Below, piece after piece: positions 29,179 to 37,826 of a stretch of 64,000 nt of DNA. Each line of letters begins with the position of its first letter. The stretch's first letter is position 1. The notes beneath the pieces are model-generated. The model was not told where the DNA came from. It saw only the letters and a list, made by a program, of their open reading frames with translations, and did no database searches. The translations under genes were made by a program, and so were the position numbers. The stretch is from Massilia norwichensis (GTDB lineage Bacteria; Pseudomonadota; Gammaproteobacteria; Burkholderiales; Burkholderiaceae_D): assembly GCF_024753245.1 (NCBI RefSeq), contig NZ_JANUGX010000035.1:1-64000 (forward strand), given 5' to 3'.

Positions 29179-30867
29179 ATGACCGTTGATCAGCCATTGC
29201 TGGAGGTACGTGACCTGCGCGTCTCCTTCCGCATCGATAAGAAGAACACCTTCGAAGCGGTGAAGGGCATCTCCTTCAGCCTGCCGCAGAACGCCACCGT
29301 GGCCCTGGTCGGCGAATCCGGCAGCGGCAAGTCGGTCAGCTCGCTGGCCGTGATGGGCCTGCTGCCGCGGGAGACGACCGTCATCCACGAGGGTTCCTCG
29401 ATCCGCTTCGACGGCCGCGAGCTGCTCGGGCAATCGGTCGACGCGCGGCGCAAGCTGTGCGGGAAGGACATCGCGATGATCTTCCAGGAGCCGATGTCTT
29501 CGCTGAACCCGGTGTTCACGGTCGGCTTCCAGATCGGCGAGGTGCTGCGCCTGCACCTGGGCATGAACAAGCGGGAGGCGCGCGCCCGCACGCTGGCGCT
29601 GCTGGAGGAAGTCGGCATCCCCGACCCGGCCAACAAGATCGATGCCTACCCGAGCCAGATGTCGGGCGGCCAGCAGCAGCGCGTGATGATCGCGATGGCG
29701 ATCGCCTGCGAGCCGCGCCTCCTGATCGCCGACGAGCCGACCACCGCGCTGGACGTGACGATCCAGAAGCAGATCATGGAGCTGATCGCGCGCCTGCAGA
29801 AGAAGCACCGGATGTCGGTGCTCTTCATTACCCACGACCTGGGGCTGGTAGGCGAGATTGCCGACCGCGTGATCGTGATGCGCCATGGCGAGGTGCGCGA
29901 GGAGGGGGCCGCATCCCAGGTGTTGAACGCGCCCGCCGATGCCTACACGCGGGCGCTGCTGCATTGCCGGCCGAAGCTGGACGAGCGGCCGGTGCGCCTG
30001 CCCGTCATCGACGATGTGCTGAGCGGGCGCCTGGCCTTCGATGCCGCCTTGCCGCAGCGGGCGCGCGGGTATGCTCTCGATGACGACAATGTGCTGGTGG
30101 TCGAGGGGCTGCAAAAGAGTTTTTATTTGCGCGAAGGCCTGTTCGGCAAGCGCGAGTTCAAGGCCGTGAAGGACGTGTCCTTTACGCTGCCGCGCGGGAA
30201 GACCCTGGGTGTGGTCGGCGAATCCGGCTCCGGCAAGACCACGGTCGGCCTGACGCTGCTGCGCCTGCACCGCGCCACCGGCGGCCGCGCCCTGTTCGAG
30301 GGCCGCGACCTGCTGGCGATGAGCGACCGCGAGTACCAGGCGTATAAACGGCGCATCCAGATCATCTTCCAGAATCCGTATGCCTCGCTGAACCCGCGCT
30401 TCACGGTCGGGCAGATCCTGCTGGAGCCGATGCGCATCCACCGCATCGGCGCCAACGACGCCGAACGGGTCGAGCATGCGCACTATCTGCTGAAGCGCGT
30501 GGGACTGCCGGCGCAGGCCTTCCACCGCTATCCGCACGAATTCTCCGGCGGCCAGCGCCAGCGCATCGCGATCGCGCGCTGCCTGACGATGAAGCCGGAG
30601 ATCCTGGTGTGCGACGAATCGGTGTCGGCGCTGGACGTCTCGGTCCAGGCCCAAGTGCTGAACCTGCTGCAGGACCTGCAGGACGAGTACAGGATGAGCT
30701 ACATCTTCATCTCGCACGACCTGTCGGTGGTGAAGTACATCTCGGACCGCGTGATGGTCATGCACCACGGCAGCGTGGTCGAAATGGCCGACTCGGACGA
30801 GCTCTACCGCAACCCCCAGCACCCCTACACCCAAACCCTGCTGGCCGCCATCCCGCGCGGCGCCTGA
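29179..30867 (+). CDS. Fused two-domain peptide ABC transporter ATPase (YejF/DppDF type)
   Basis: 562-residue cytosolic ATPase holding both nucleotide-binding domains in one chain. Domain 1 has Walker A GESGSGKS from residue 45, signature MSGGQQQR and Walker B LLIADEPTT; domain 2 has GESGSGKT from residue 347, signature FSGGQRQR and Walker B ILVCDESVS. The linker has the usual oligopeptide-family segments. It powers import with the two preceding permeases. In Walker B of domain 2 the expected DEP reads DES, as often in the DppF half. Ends the operon; a large palindrome follows. Confidence 0.94.
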   Translation: MTVDQPLLEVRDLRVSFRIDKKNTFEAVKGISFSLPQNATVALVGESGSGKSVSSLAVMGLLPRETTVIHEGSSIRFDGRELLGQSVDARRKLCGKDIAMIFQEPMSSLNPVFTVGFQIGEVLRLHLGMNKREARARTLALLEEVGIPDPANKIDAYPSQMSGGQQQRVMIAMAIACEPRLLIADEPTTALDVTIQKQIMELIARLQKKHRMSVLFITHDLGLVGEIADRVIVMRHGEVREEGAASQVLNAPADAYTRALLHCRPKLDERPVRLPVIDDVLSGRLAFDAALPQRARGYALDDDNVLVVEGLQKSFYLREGLFGKREFKAVKDVSFTLPRGKTLGVVGESGSGKTTVGLTLLRLHRATGGRALFEGRDLLAMSDREYQAYKRRIQIIFQNPYASLNPRFTVGQILLEPMRIHRIGANDAERVEHAHYLLKRVGLPAQAFHRYPHEFSGGQRQRIAIARCLTMKPEILVCDESVSALDVSVQAQVLNLLQDLQDEYRMSYIFISHDLSVVKYISDRVMVMHHGSVVEMADSDELYRNPQHPYTQTLLAAIPRGA

Positions 30868-30881
30868 GCTTGATATAAATA

Positions 30882-30941
30882 AAACCGGGGTCAGACACCG
30901 ATTTTGGGCAATTGCCAAAATTTGGTGTCTGACCCCGGTTT
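30882..30941. repeat. 60-base near-perfect palindrome of the GGGGTCAGACACC type
   Basis: Outer arms of 18 bases match perfectly (30882-30899 with 30924-30941, core CCGGGGTCAGACACC). Inside them ATTTTGG (30901-30907) pairs with CCAAAAT (30915-30921), and the centre is CAATTG. Lies between the ABC operon and the next gene. The motif type GGGGTCAGACACC...GGTGTCTGACCCC recurs in many proteobacterial genomes between genes; here it may also stall or end transcription. Confidence 0.85.
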
Positions 30942-31021
30942 GCTTAAAGTCAAACTGGCGCTGGTGTTCAACATCGCGTGTGATCATGCGCTCAATTTCG
31001 TCATTTCAGAGAGCGCGATCC

Positions 31022-32260
31022 ATGAAACAGAACCAGCCTCAGCGCCGGGACTTCCTGCGCTACATGGGCACCCTTGCCGCCTTGTCCGCCCCCGCGATGC
31101 AGGCTGCTGCCGCCGAGAAGGACAAGGTGTCGTTCCCGCCGATCTACGCCAAGTCCGAGAAGCCGGAAAAGGGCGAGCCGCCGGCCGATCCGATGAGCGA
31201 GCGGGTCGGCGTCGCCATCGTCGGCCTGGGGCGTATCGCGGTCGAGGAGATGCTGCCGGCCTTTGCCGAAAGCAAGCATGCGAAGCCGGTCGCCCTGGTC
31301 AGCGGCGATCGCGCCAAGGCGCTCAAGATCGCGCGCCAGTACAACATCCTTGACACCGCCATCCTCGACTATAAGGAGTACGACCGGCTGGCGCAGATGC
31401 CGGAAGTGCAGGGCGTCTATATCGCGCTGCCGAACAGCATGCACGCCGAGTACACGGTGCGCGCCGCGCGCGCCGGCAAGCATGTGCTGTGCGAAAAGCC
31501 GATGGCCAACACGGTGGCCGAGTGCCAGCAGATGATCGACGCCTGCAAGAAAGCCGGCAAGAAGCTGATGATCGCCTACCGCAGCCAGTACGAGCCGATG
31601 GACCGCGCGCTGGTCAGGATGGTCAAGGACAAGAAGCTGGGCGCGCTGAAGGAATTCAGCTCAGTGAATTCGCAGAACATGGGCGACCCCCAGCACTGGC
31701 GCCTGAAGCGCGCGCTGGCGGGCGGCGGGGCGCTGCCGGACGTCGGCCTGTACTGCATCAACGCCGCGCGTTTTCTGTCCGGCGAAGAACCGGTCGAGGT
31801 GATCGGCAACACCTGGTCGACGCCGGGCGACGCCCGCTTCCGCGAAGTCGAGGAATCCTGCCAGTTCATCCTGCGCTTCCCCAGCGGCTTCATCGCCAGC
31901 TGCAGCACCAGCTACGCCGCGCACAAGTCGCAGTTCTTCCGCCTGAACGGCGCCGATGCCTGGGCCGAGATGGACCCGGCCTACGCCTACCACGGCCTGA
32001 AGCTGAAAGTCTCGCGCGTGGTCGACGGCAAGGAGCAGGCCGCCGACATGCAGATCGAGGAAAAGAACCAGTTCGCGGCCGAGCTGGATCACTTCGCCCA
32101 GTGCGTGCAGCAGAACAAGGACGTCCACACGCCGGGCGAGGAGGGCCTGCAGGACCAGCGCATCATCGAGGCGATCTACGAGTCGGCGCGCACGCACCGC
32201 CCGGTCAGGCTGAGCGCGCCGGGCAAGACGCGCGGACCGGAGCCGCAGCAGGATTCGTAA
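31022..32260 (+). CDS. Tat-exported Gfo/Idh/MocA family oxidoreductase
   Basis: 412-residue NAD(P)-dependent oxidoreductase of the glucose-fructose oxidoreductase group. The ATG at 31022 has GAGAG upstream and opens a twin-arginine signal (PQRRDFLRYMGTLAAL...AMQAAAAE), so the enzyme is probably folded with cofactor in the cytosol and moved to the periplasm. The Rossmann motif is VGLGRIAVEEMLPAF, the conserved EKP motif is CEKPMANTV, and the substrate region has ALPDVGLYCINAARF. Periplasmic Gfo of Zymomonas has the same plan. Substrate is probably a sugar or inositol; exact reaction unknown. Sits alone, 15 bases before the DedA gene. Confidence 0.88.
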   Translation: MKQNQPQRRDFLRYMGTLAALSAPAMQAAAAEKDKVSFPPIYAKSEKPEKGEPPADPMSERVGVAIVGLGRIAVEEMLPAFAESKHAKPVALVSGDRAKALKIARQYNILDTAILDYKEYDRLAQMPEVQGVYIALPNSMHAEYTVRAARAGKHVLCEKPMANTVAECQQMIDACKKAGKKLMIAYRSQYEPMDRALVRMVKDKKLGALKEFSSVNSQNMGDPQHWRLKRALAGGGALPDVGLYCINAARFLSGEEPVEVIGNTWSTPGDARFREVEESCQFILRFPSGFIASCSTSYAAHKSQFFRLNGADAWAEMDPAYAYHGLKLKVSRVVDGKEQAADMQIEEKNQFAAELDHFAQCVQQNKDVHTPGEEGLQDQRIIEAIYESARTHRPVRLSAPGKTRGPEPQQDS

Positions 32261-32275
32261 GTTAATATAGAGGGC

Positions 32276-33229
32276 ATGGCCCAGCTCTCGCACCTCATCC
32301 ATGTGTATGGCGCACTGATCGTGTTCGGCATTGTGCTGCTCGAACAGATCGGGCTGCCGATTCCGGCTTTTCCGCTGCTGATCATCGCGGGGGCGCTGGC
32401 GGTCGACAAGGGCGCCAACTGGCCGCTGTTCCTAGGGGCCAGCGTCGTGGCCTGCCTGATCAGCGATTATTTCTGGTTCCGCGCCGGCCGCTTCTATGGC
32501 AAGCGCGTGCTGCGCCTGCTGTGCAAGATTTCACTGTCGCCGGATTCCTGCGTCAGCCAGACCGAAGACAATTTCACGCGCTGGGGCGCGAAATCGCTGG
32601 TGGTCGCCAAGTTCATCCCCGGCTTCAATACCATCGCGCCGCCGCTGGCCGGGGCGATGGGCACCAGCACCCAGCGTTTCCTGTGGCTCTCGGTGGCCGG
32701 CGGCCTGCTGTGGAGCGGCGTCGGCATGGGGCTGGGCGCCTGGTTCCACGGCAGCGTCGACGACGTGATCGCCTGGTTCGAGACCCTCGGCAGCACCGCG
32801 CTGATGGTGGTCGGGGCCTTGCTGGCCGTGTTCGTGTTGCTCAAGTACATAGAGCGGCGTCGCAATCTCGGCGCCGCCGACCTGCCGCGCATCACGCCCG
32901 ACGAACTCAAGAGTTTGCTGGAAGCCGGCCACGACCCCCTGATCGTCGATGCCCGCGGCGTCACCGCGCGCCAGCTGGAAGCGGGCATCCCCGGCGCGCT
33001 GGTCTACGGCGACGCCGAGCCGGCACGCCTGATGGCCAGTCTCGACCGCGAACGCCACATCGTGGTCTATTGCACCTGCCCGAACGACGTTACCGCGGCG
33101 CAGGTCGCGAAAACCTTCATCGCCAACGGTTTTCACCGCGCCCGTCCGCTGCGCGGCGGCCTCGACGCCTGGAACGCACATTGCGCGACAGGGCAGGCCG
33201 AGGTCGAGCTGAAGCCGAAAGTGAACTAA
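32276..33229 (+). CDS. DedA family membrane protein fused to a rhodanese domain
   Basis: 317 residues in two parts. Residues 1 to about 200 are a DedA/SNARE-associated membrane domain (EQIGLPIPAFPLLIIAGAL, then FRAGRFYGKRVLRLL and AKFIPGFNTIAPPLAGAMG), the family linked to lipid-carrier flipping and membrane homeostasis. From about residue 205 the chain continues as a cytoplasmic rhodanese domain (RITPDELKSLLEAGHDPLIVDAR) with the active cysteine in VVYCTCPND and the closing GLDAWNA. AGAGG lies only about two bases from the ATG, a short spacing, but the N-terminus fits DedA. Role of the fused rhodanese is not known. Confidence 0.9.
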   Translation: MAQLSHLIHVYGALIVFGIVLLEQIGLPIPAFPLLIIAGALAVDKGANWPLFLGASVVACLISDYFWFRAGRFYGKRVLRLLCKISLSPDSCVSQTEDNFTRWGAKSLVVAKFIPGFNTIAPPLAGAMGTSTQRFLWLSVAGGLLWSGVGMGLGAWFHGSVDDVIAWFETLGSTALMVVGALLAVFVLLKYIERRRNLGAADLPRITPDELKSLLEAGHDPLIVDARGVTARQLEAGIPGALVYGDAEPARLMASLDRERHIVVYCTCPNDVTAAQVAKTFIANGFHRARPLRGGLDAWNAHCATGQAEVELKPKVN

Positions 33230-33305
33230 TTTCGGACATTTGGTAGCTCGACTACTCCCTAAATGTCGCGGATTCTCACCGAATTCCCCCGGCAAATCGG
33301 TTCTC

Positions 33306-33341
33306 TGTACCTAAACTACAATAAAGGCTTGCGCGCAAGCC
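33306..33341 (+). promoter_or_regulatory. Candidate HexR operator and palindrome at the glk promoter
   Basis: TGTACCTAAACTACA (33306-33320) matches 12 of 15 positions of the HexR consensus TGTAATTAAATTACA and overlaps a -10-like TACAAT (33317-33322). Four bases downstream is a perfect 16-bp palindrome GGCTTGCGCGCAAGCC (33326-33341), where a second repressor or an mRNA hairpin could act. HexR controls glk and central sugar genes in many proteobacteria; binding here is inferred. The -35 is weak. Confidence 0.5.
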
Positions 33342-33384
33342 AATAAATCCTTAAGCTTGGGGAATCTGTTTCCGAGCTTTCATC

Positions 33385-34425
33385 ATGACCGTTGCACCTG
33401 CTTCCCCGACTCTCCAGCCGTCCGCCGCACCCTTGAGCCCGGCGCCCGGACACACCAGCCCGCGCCTGCTCGCCGACATCGGCGGCACCAACGCGCGCTT
33501 CGCGCTGGAACTGGGGCCGGGGCGCATCGAGCGGATCGAAGTGCTGGCCTGCGCCAGCCACGCGACCCTGGGCGAGGCGATGCGCGCCTACCTGGCGATG
33601 CCGGCCGTTGCCGCGGCCGGCGCGGTGCGCCATGCGGCCATCGCGATCGCCAATCCGGTGATGGGCGACATGGTGCGCATGACCAATCACCACTGGGAAT
33701 TCTCGATCGAGGCGCTGCGCCGCGAGTGCGGCTTCGATACCTTTGTCGTGGTGAACGATTTCGAGGCGCTGGCGATGGCGTTGCCCTGGCTGGGCGCGGC
33801 CGACAAGGTGCAGGTCGGCGGCGGTGCGCCGGTGGCTGGCGCGCCGATCGGCCTGCTGGGCGCTGGCACCGGCCTCGGTGTGTCGGGCCTGGTCCCGGCG
33901 CCGGACGGCAAAAGCTGGACTGCGCTGCGCAGCGAGGGCGGCCACGTCACCTTCGCGCCGGCCAACGAGACCGAGGTCGCGATCCTGCAATACGCCTGGC
34001 GCGAATTCGAGCACGTCTCGGCCGAGCGTTTCCTGTCCGGCGCCGGCGTCGAGCTGATCTACCGCGCGCTGGCGCAGTTGCGCGGCGCCGCCGAGCCAGC
34101 CCTGGAGGCGCCGGAGATTTCGCGCCGCGCCCTGGCCGGCGCCTGCGCGCTGTGCGAGGAAGTCGTCGACGTCTTCTGCGGCATGCTGGGCACGGTGGCC
34201 GGCAACCTGGCCGTTACCCTCGGCGCGCAGGGTGGCGTGTACATCGGCGGCGGCATCGTGCCGCGCCTGGGCGAGCGCTTCGCCCACTCCTGCTTCCGTC
34301 GCCGCTTCGAACAGAAGGGCCGCTTTGCCGGCTATCTGGCGGCGGTGCCGACCTATGTGATCACCGCCGAATACCCGGCCTTCCTGGGTGTTTCCGCGAT
34401 CCTGGCCGCGCGCCTGGGCGCTTGA
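33385..34425 (+). CDS. glk: Glucokinase
   Basis: Phosphorylates glucose with ATP. 346 residues of the bacterial Glk family: LLADIGGTNARFAL (phosphate-binding motif) near residue 30, VVVNDFEALA with the catalytic Asp, GLLGAGTGLGVSGL, SEGGHVTFAP and GGVYIGGGIVPR. Start at 33385 gives about 25 residues of Pro/Ser-rich lead before the conserved fold; no strong ribosome site is seen, and no better internal ATG exists. Preceded by a candidate HexR operator, which fits control by sugar phosphate. Confidence 0.95.
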   Translation: MTVAPASPTLQPSAAPLSPAPGHTSPRLLADIGGTNARFALELGPGRIERIEVLACASHATLGEAMRAYLAMPAVAAAGAVRHAAIAIANPVMGDMVRMTNHHWEFSIEALRRECGFDTFVVVNDFEALAMALPWLGAADKVQVGGGAPVAGAPIGLLGAGTGLGVSGLVPAPDGKSWTALRSEGGHVTFAPANETEVAILQYAWREFEHVSAERFLSGAGVELIYRALAQLRGAAEPALEAPEISRRALAGACALCEEVVDVFCGMLGTVAGNLAVTLGAQGGVYIGGGIVPRLGERFAHSCFRRRFEQKGRFAGYLAAVPTYVITAEYPAFLGVSAILAARLGA

Positions 34426-34816
34426 GCCGCGCCCGGCTGGCGGCTGTCGCACGTTCGGCTGTACACCGCTTGTCCCTTTCCGGGTTTTATCGGGTACAAT
34501 GGCCGCCAATCGGTAGAAATGAGTCGTTCGCTTTCCTGGCACGCCCGGAGCCTTGCCTCCACAGCCTGGTTTCCCTCCTGCGCCAGCAGCGCCGTTTCTC
34601 CTGAAAGTCAACCTTGCAGTCCGCTTTCCGGCGGCTGCCGCGTGGCCGGCCTCAAGCCCCACGCTATTCCGCCCGGTTCTTGCGCCGGGCCACGGAACCC
34701 AGTTTCAACGCGTGCTGTCTCATCCGGGCGTAAGCGCCTGTGTCGCTGCAACGACACGTCGTGACGGCGCATTGTGGCCGCTGAGCCGGTTGTGTTTGAT
34801 TTTTTTCTTTGCCGTT
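34426..34816. other. 390-base gap before scpB with a promoter-like element
   Basis: No gene recognised. TTGTCC (34470-34475) and TACAAT (34495-34500) are separated by 19 bases and could start the scpB-rluB transcript, which would then have an untranslated lead of about 310 bases. That lead contains small hairpins such as GTGTCG...CGACAC near 34,740-34,757 and a CCCGG...CCGGG stem near 34,674-34,690. The scpB reading frame stays open through most of it, but the encoded Pro/Ala-rich sequence has no family character. Confidence 0.45.
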
Positions 34817-35449
<633 letters not shown>

Positions 35450-35459
35450 GTAAAAACGA

Positions 35460-37541
35460 ATGATGAATCCAACCGACACCAACGAGACGACCCCTGCCGC
35501 CGAGGCAGGACCGGAGACGGCAGCCAAGCCGAAGCGCCGCACGCGTGCGCCGGCCGCCGCCGAGGGCGCGCAGCCCGAAGCCGCCGCTGAGGCAAAGCCG
35601 AAACGCACCCGCAAAGCCGCCGCCAAGCCGGAAGGCGAGGCTGCTGCGCAAGCAGACACCCAGGCCGCGCCGGCGCCCGCCGAGCAGGCCGCCAAGCCGG
35701 CCCGCAAGCCGCGCGCCAAGAAGGCCGATGCCGCTGCGCAGACCGATGCTGCACCGGCTGCCGACGCCGCGCCGGCCGCACCGGTTGCACCTGCCGCACC
35801 GGCACCTGCGCCCGCTGCTGCGCAAGCCGAGGGCAGCGCTGAAGAGGGCGCCCAGCGCAAGCCGCGCGGTCCGCGCCAGATGCGCGAGCAGCGCCAGGTG
35901 CGTGAAGCACGCCAGCCGCGTCCGCAGGCCGATGTCGCCGATACGGTCGACGCCGCCGTCGCCCAGCAGCCGGCCCAGGCCGACGCCGTCCTGGCAGCCG
36001 GACAGGCCGGCGAGCAAGCCGGCGAACCGCGCAACGGCCAGCGCAACGAGCAGCGCCGCGACGCGCGCCAGGGCCAGAAGAAAGGCAAGAAAGGCCAGCA
36101 GCGCGGCCAGCAGGCCCAGCCGGGTCAGCAAGCCCAGCCGGGTCAACCGGGCCAGGGTCAGGGCCAGCAGGCTCCGCAGCAAGGGAAGCAACAGCAGGGC
36201 CGCAACAAGAATGCCAAGGGCGGCAAGGACGCCAAGGGCGGCAAGGCGAACGATGCCGACGCCGTGTTCTCCTTCGTCACCTCGGGCGATTTCGACGCCT
36301 TCGAGGGCGGCCGTGGCCAGGCCAAATCGTCGACCGCACGCCGCGACCTGACCGCCGACGACGACGCGCCGAAGCTGCACAAGGTGCTGGCCGAGGCTGG
36401 CCTGGGTTCGCGTCGCGACATGGAAGAGCTGATCATCGCCGGCCGTGTGTCGGTGAACGGCGAGCCGGCCCACATCGGCCAGCGCATCCTGCCGACCGAC
36501 GCCGTGCGCATCAACGGCAAGCTGCTGCAGCGCCGCGTGAACAACAACAAGCCGCCGCGCGTGCTGGTGTACCACAAGCCGGCCGGCGAAATCGTCAGCG
36601 CGGACGATCCGGAAGGCCGTCCGTCGGTGTTCGACCGCCTGCCGACCATGAAAGCCGGCAAGTGGCTGGCCGTCGGCCGCCTCGACTTCAATACCGAAGG
36701 CCTGCTGCTGTTCACCAATTCCGGTGACCTGGCGAACCGCCTGATGCACCCGCGCTACAACATCGACCGCGAATACGCCGTGCGCACGCTGGGCGAGCTG
36801 GAAGAAGGCATGCGCCAGAAGCTGCTGGCCGGCGTCGAGCTGGAAGACGGCCTGGCCTCCTTCACCAAGATCGCCGACGGCGGCGGCGAAGGCGTGAACC
36901 GCTGGTACCGCGTGGTGATCGGCGAAGGCCGCAACCGCGAGGTGCGCCGCATGTTCGAGGCGGTCGGCCTGACCGTCTCGCGCCTGATCCGTACCCGTTA
37001 CGGCGCGATGACCCTGCCGACCGGCCTGAAGCGCGGCCGCTGGGAAGAGCTGGAAGAAAACGACGTCCGCAACTTCATGACTGCCTTCGGCATCGAGAAG
37101 AAGGGCGGCGCCGGTCAGGGCCAGGGGCAAGGCAAGGGCCAGGGGCAGAAGCAGGGCGGCAGGGAGCGCGGGCAGGAGCCTAACGGCAACCGCATCGATC
37201 GCGCCGATGCCAATCGCAATGTCGATCCCTTCGGTCCGCCGGTAACCCGCGTCGGCACCCAGCAGGGCGGACGTGGCATGGGCGGCTTCGGCGGCCAGAG
37301 CGGTCGTCCCGGCAGCCAGGGCGGACGCCCGGGCGGCTTCGGTGGCGGTCAGAACGGTCAGGGCGGCAAGAACGCTCGTGGCGGTGCGAATGGCCAGGGC
37401 CGCAGCGGCGGCAGCAAAGGTCCGCGCCAGCCGGACCCGCTGCAGACCACCTTCGGCTTTGCCGGCACCAGCCAGAACCGCCGTCCGCAAGGGCCGCGCG
37501 TCAGCGATAGCGGCATGCCGCGCCGCGGCCGCAGGGGTTAA
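35460..37541 (+). CDS. rluB: 23S rRNA pseudouridine synthase RluB with long disordered tails
   Basis: Modifies U2605 of 23S rRNA (E. coli numbering). 693 residues, more than twice the enzyme core. Residues 1 to about 300 are Ala/Pro/Lys/Gln-rich low-complexity sequence. The S4 RNA-binding domain starts near residue 305 (KLHKVLAEAGLGSRRDMEEL), the catalytic aspartate is D409 in GRLDFNTEGLLLF, and the core ends near residue 545. Residues from about 550 are Gly/Gln/Arg-rich with RGG-like repeats. Long tails on RluB are common in Burkholderiales and probably bind RNA; this one is at the long end. Two adjacent ATGs (35460, 35463) are possible starts. Confidence 0.94.
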   Translation: MMNPTDTNETTPAAEAGPETAAKPKRRTRAPAAAEGAQPEAAAEAKPKRTRKAAAKPEGEAAAQADTQAAPAPAEQAAKPARKPRAKKADAAAQTDAAPAADAAPAAPVAPAAPAPAPAAAQAEGSAEEGAQRKPRGPRQMREQRQVREARQPRPQADVADTVDAAVAQQPAQADAVLAAGQAGEQAGEPRNGQRNEQRRDARQGQKKGKKGQQRGQQAQPGQQAQPGQPGQGQGQQAPQQGKQQQGRNKNAKGGKDAKGGKANDADAVFSFVTSGDFDAFEGGRGQAKSSTARRDLTADDDAPKLHKVLAEAGLGSRRDMEELIIAGRVSVNGEPAHIGQRILPTDAVRINGKLLQRRVNNNKPPRVLVYHKPAGEIVSADDPEGRPSVFDRLPTMKAGKWLAVGRLDFNTEGLLLFTNSGDLANRLMHPRYNIDREYAVRTLGELEEGMRQKLLAGVELEDGLASFTKIADGGGEGVNRWYRVVIGEGRNREVRRMFEAVGLTVSRLIRTRYGAMTLPTGLKRGRWEELEENDVRNFMTAFGIEKKGGAGQGQGQGKGQGQKQGGRERGQEPNGNRIDRADANRNVDPFGPPVTRVGTQQGGRGMGGFGGQSGRPGSQGGRPGGFGGGQNGQGGKNARGGANGQGRSGGSKGPRQPDPLQTTFGFAGTSQNRRPQGPRVSDSGMPRRGRRG

Positions 37542-37649
37542 TTGCACGTCGCCGGGGCGATGTTAACGCGCGAAAAAAGCGCTTTCTTCATCGCTCTGGC
37601 AGCTAAAGGTGTAAACTGTTGCATACCTGTTCATTTTGCAGTGTAGCGA

Positions 37650-37678
37650 TTGCGGGCTGTCCTGTATCGGGTTATAAT
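37650..37678 (+). promoter_or_regulatory. Strong sigma-70 promoter of the rimP-nusA-infB operon
   Basis: TTGCGG (37650-37655), exactly 17 bases, TATAAT (37673-37678). Predicted start near 37,685, giving a leader of about 140 bases that contains an intrinsic terminator before rimP. The only near-consensus promoter in the 285-base gap after rluB. Confidence 0.8.
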
Positions 37679-37749
37679 TCGCAACCAATTAAAGTTCTTC
37701 CCGGCGTTTTGTTTGGTGCAGACACTTTCATCTGGTTGGAAATATAAGA

Positions 37750-37776
37750 AGATGGGCAGTTGCCCATTTTTTTTTT
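37750..37776 (+). terminator. Intrinsic terminator inside the rimP leader (candidate attenuator)
   Basis: ATGGGC (37752-37757) pairs with GCCCAT (37762-37767), loop AGTT, followed by an unbroken run of ten T. It lies between the operon promoter and the rimP start codon. CAACCA (37682-37687) and TGGTTG (37733-37738) can close the upstream part of the leader. Because nusA encodes a termination factor, feedback on this terminator is plausible; rimP leaders with premature terminators are known in other proteobacteria. Confidence 0.8.
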
Positions 37777-37826
37777 GTTGAATCGTTTTATGAGGTCCGG
37801 CCCCGGCCGGAAATCTGGAGAAGCAA

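Noticed and set aside
34553..34816. N-terminal extension of scpB by 88 codons
   Set aside because: Pro/Ala-rich sequence with no ScpB similarity; the conserved protein starts at MNTDEAKK (34817).
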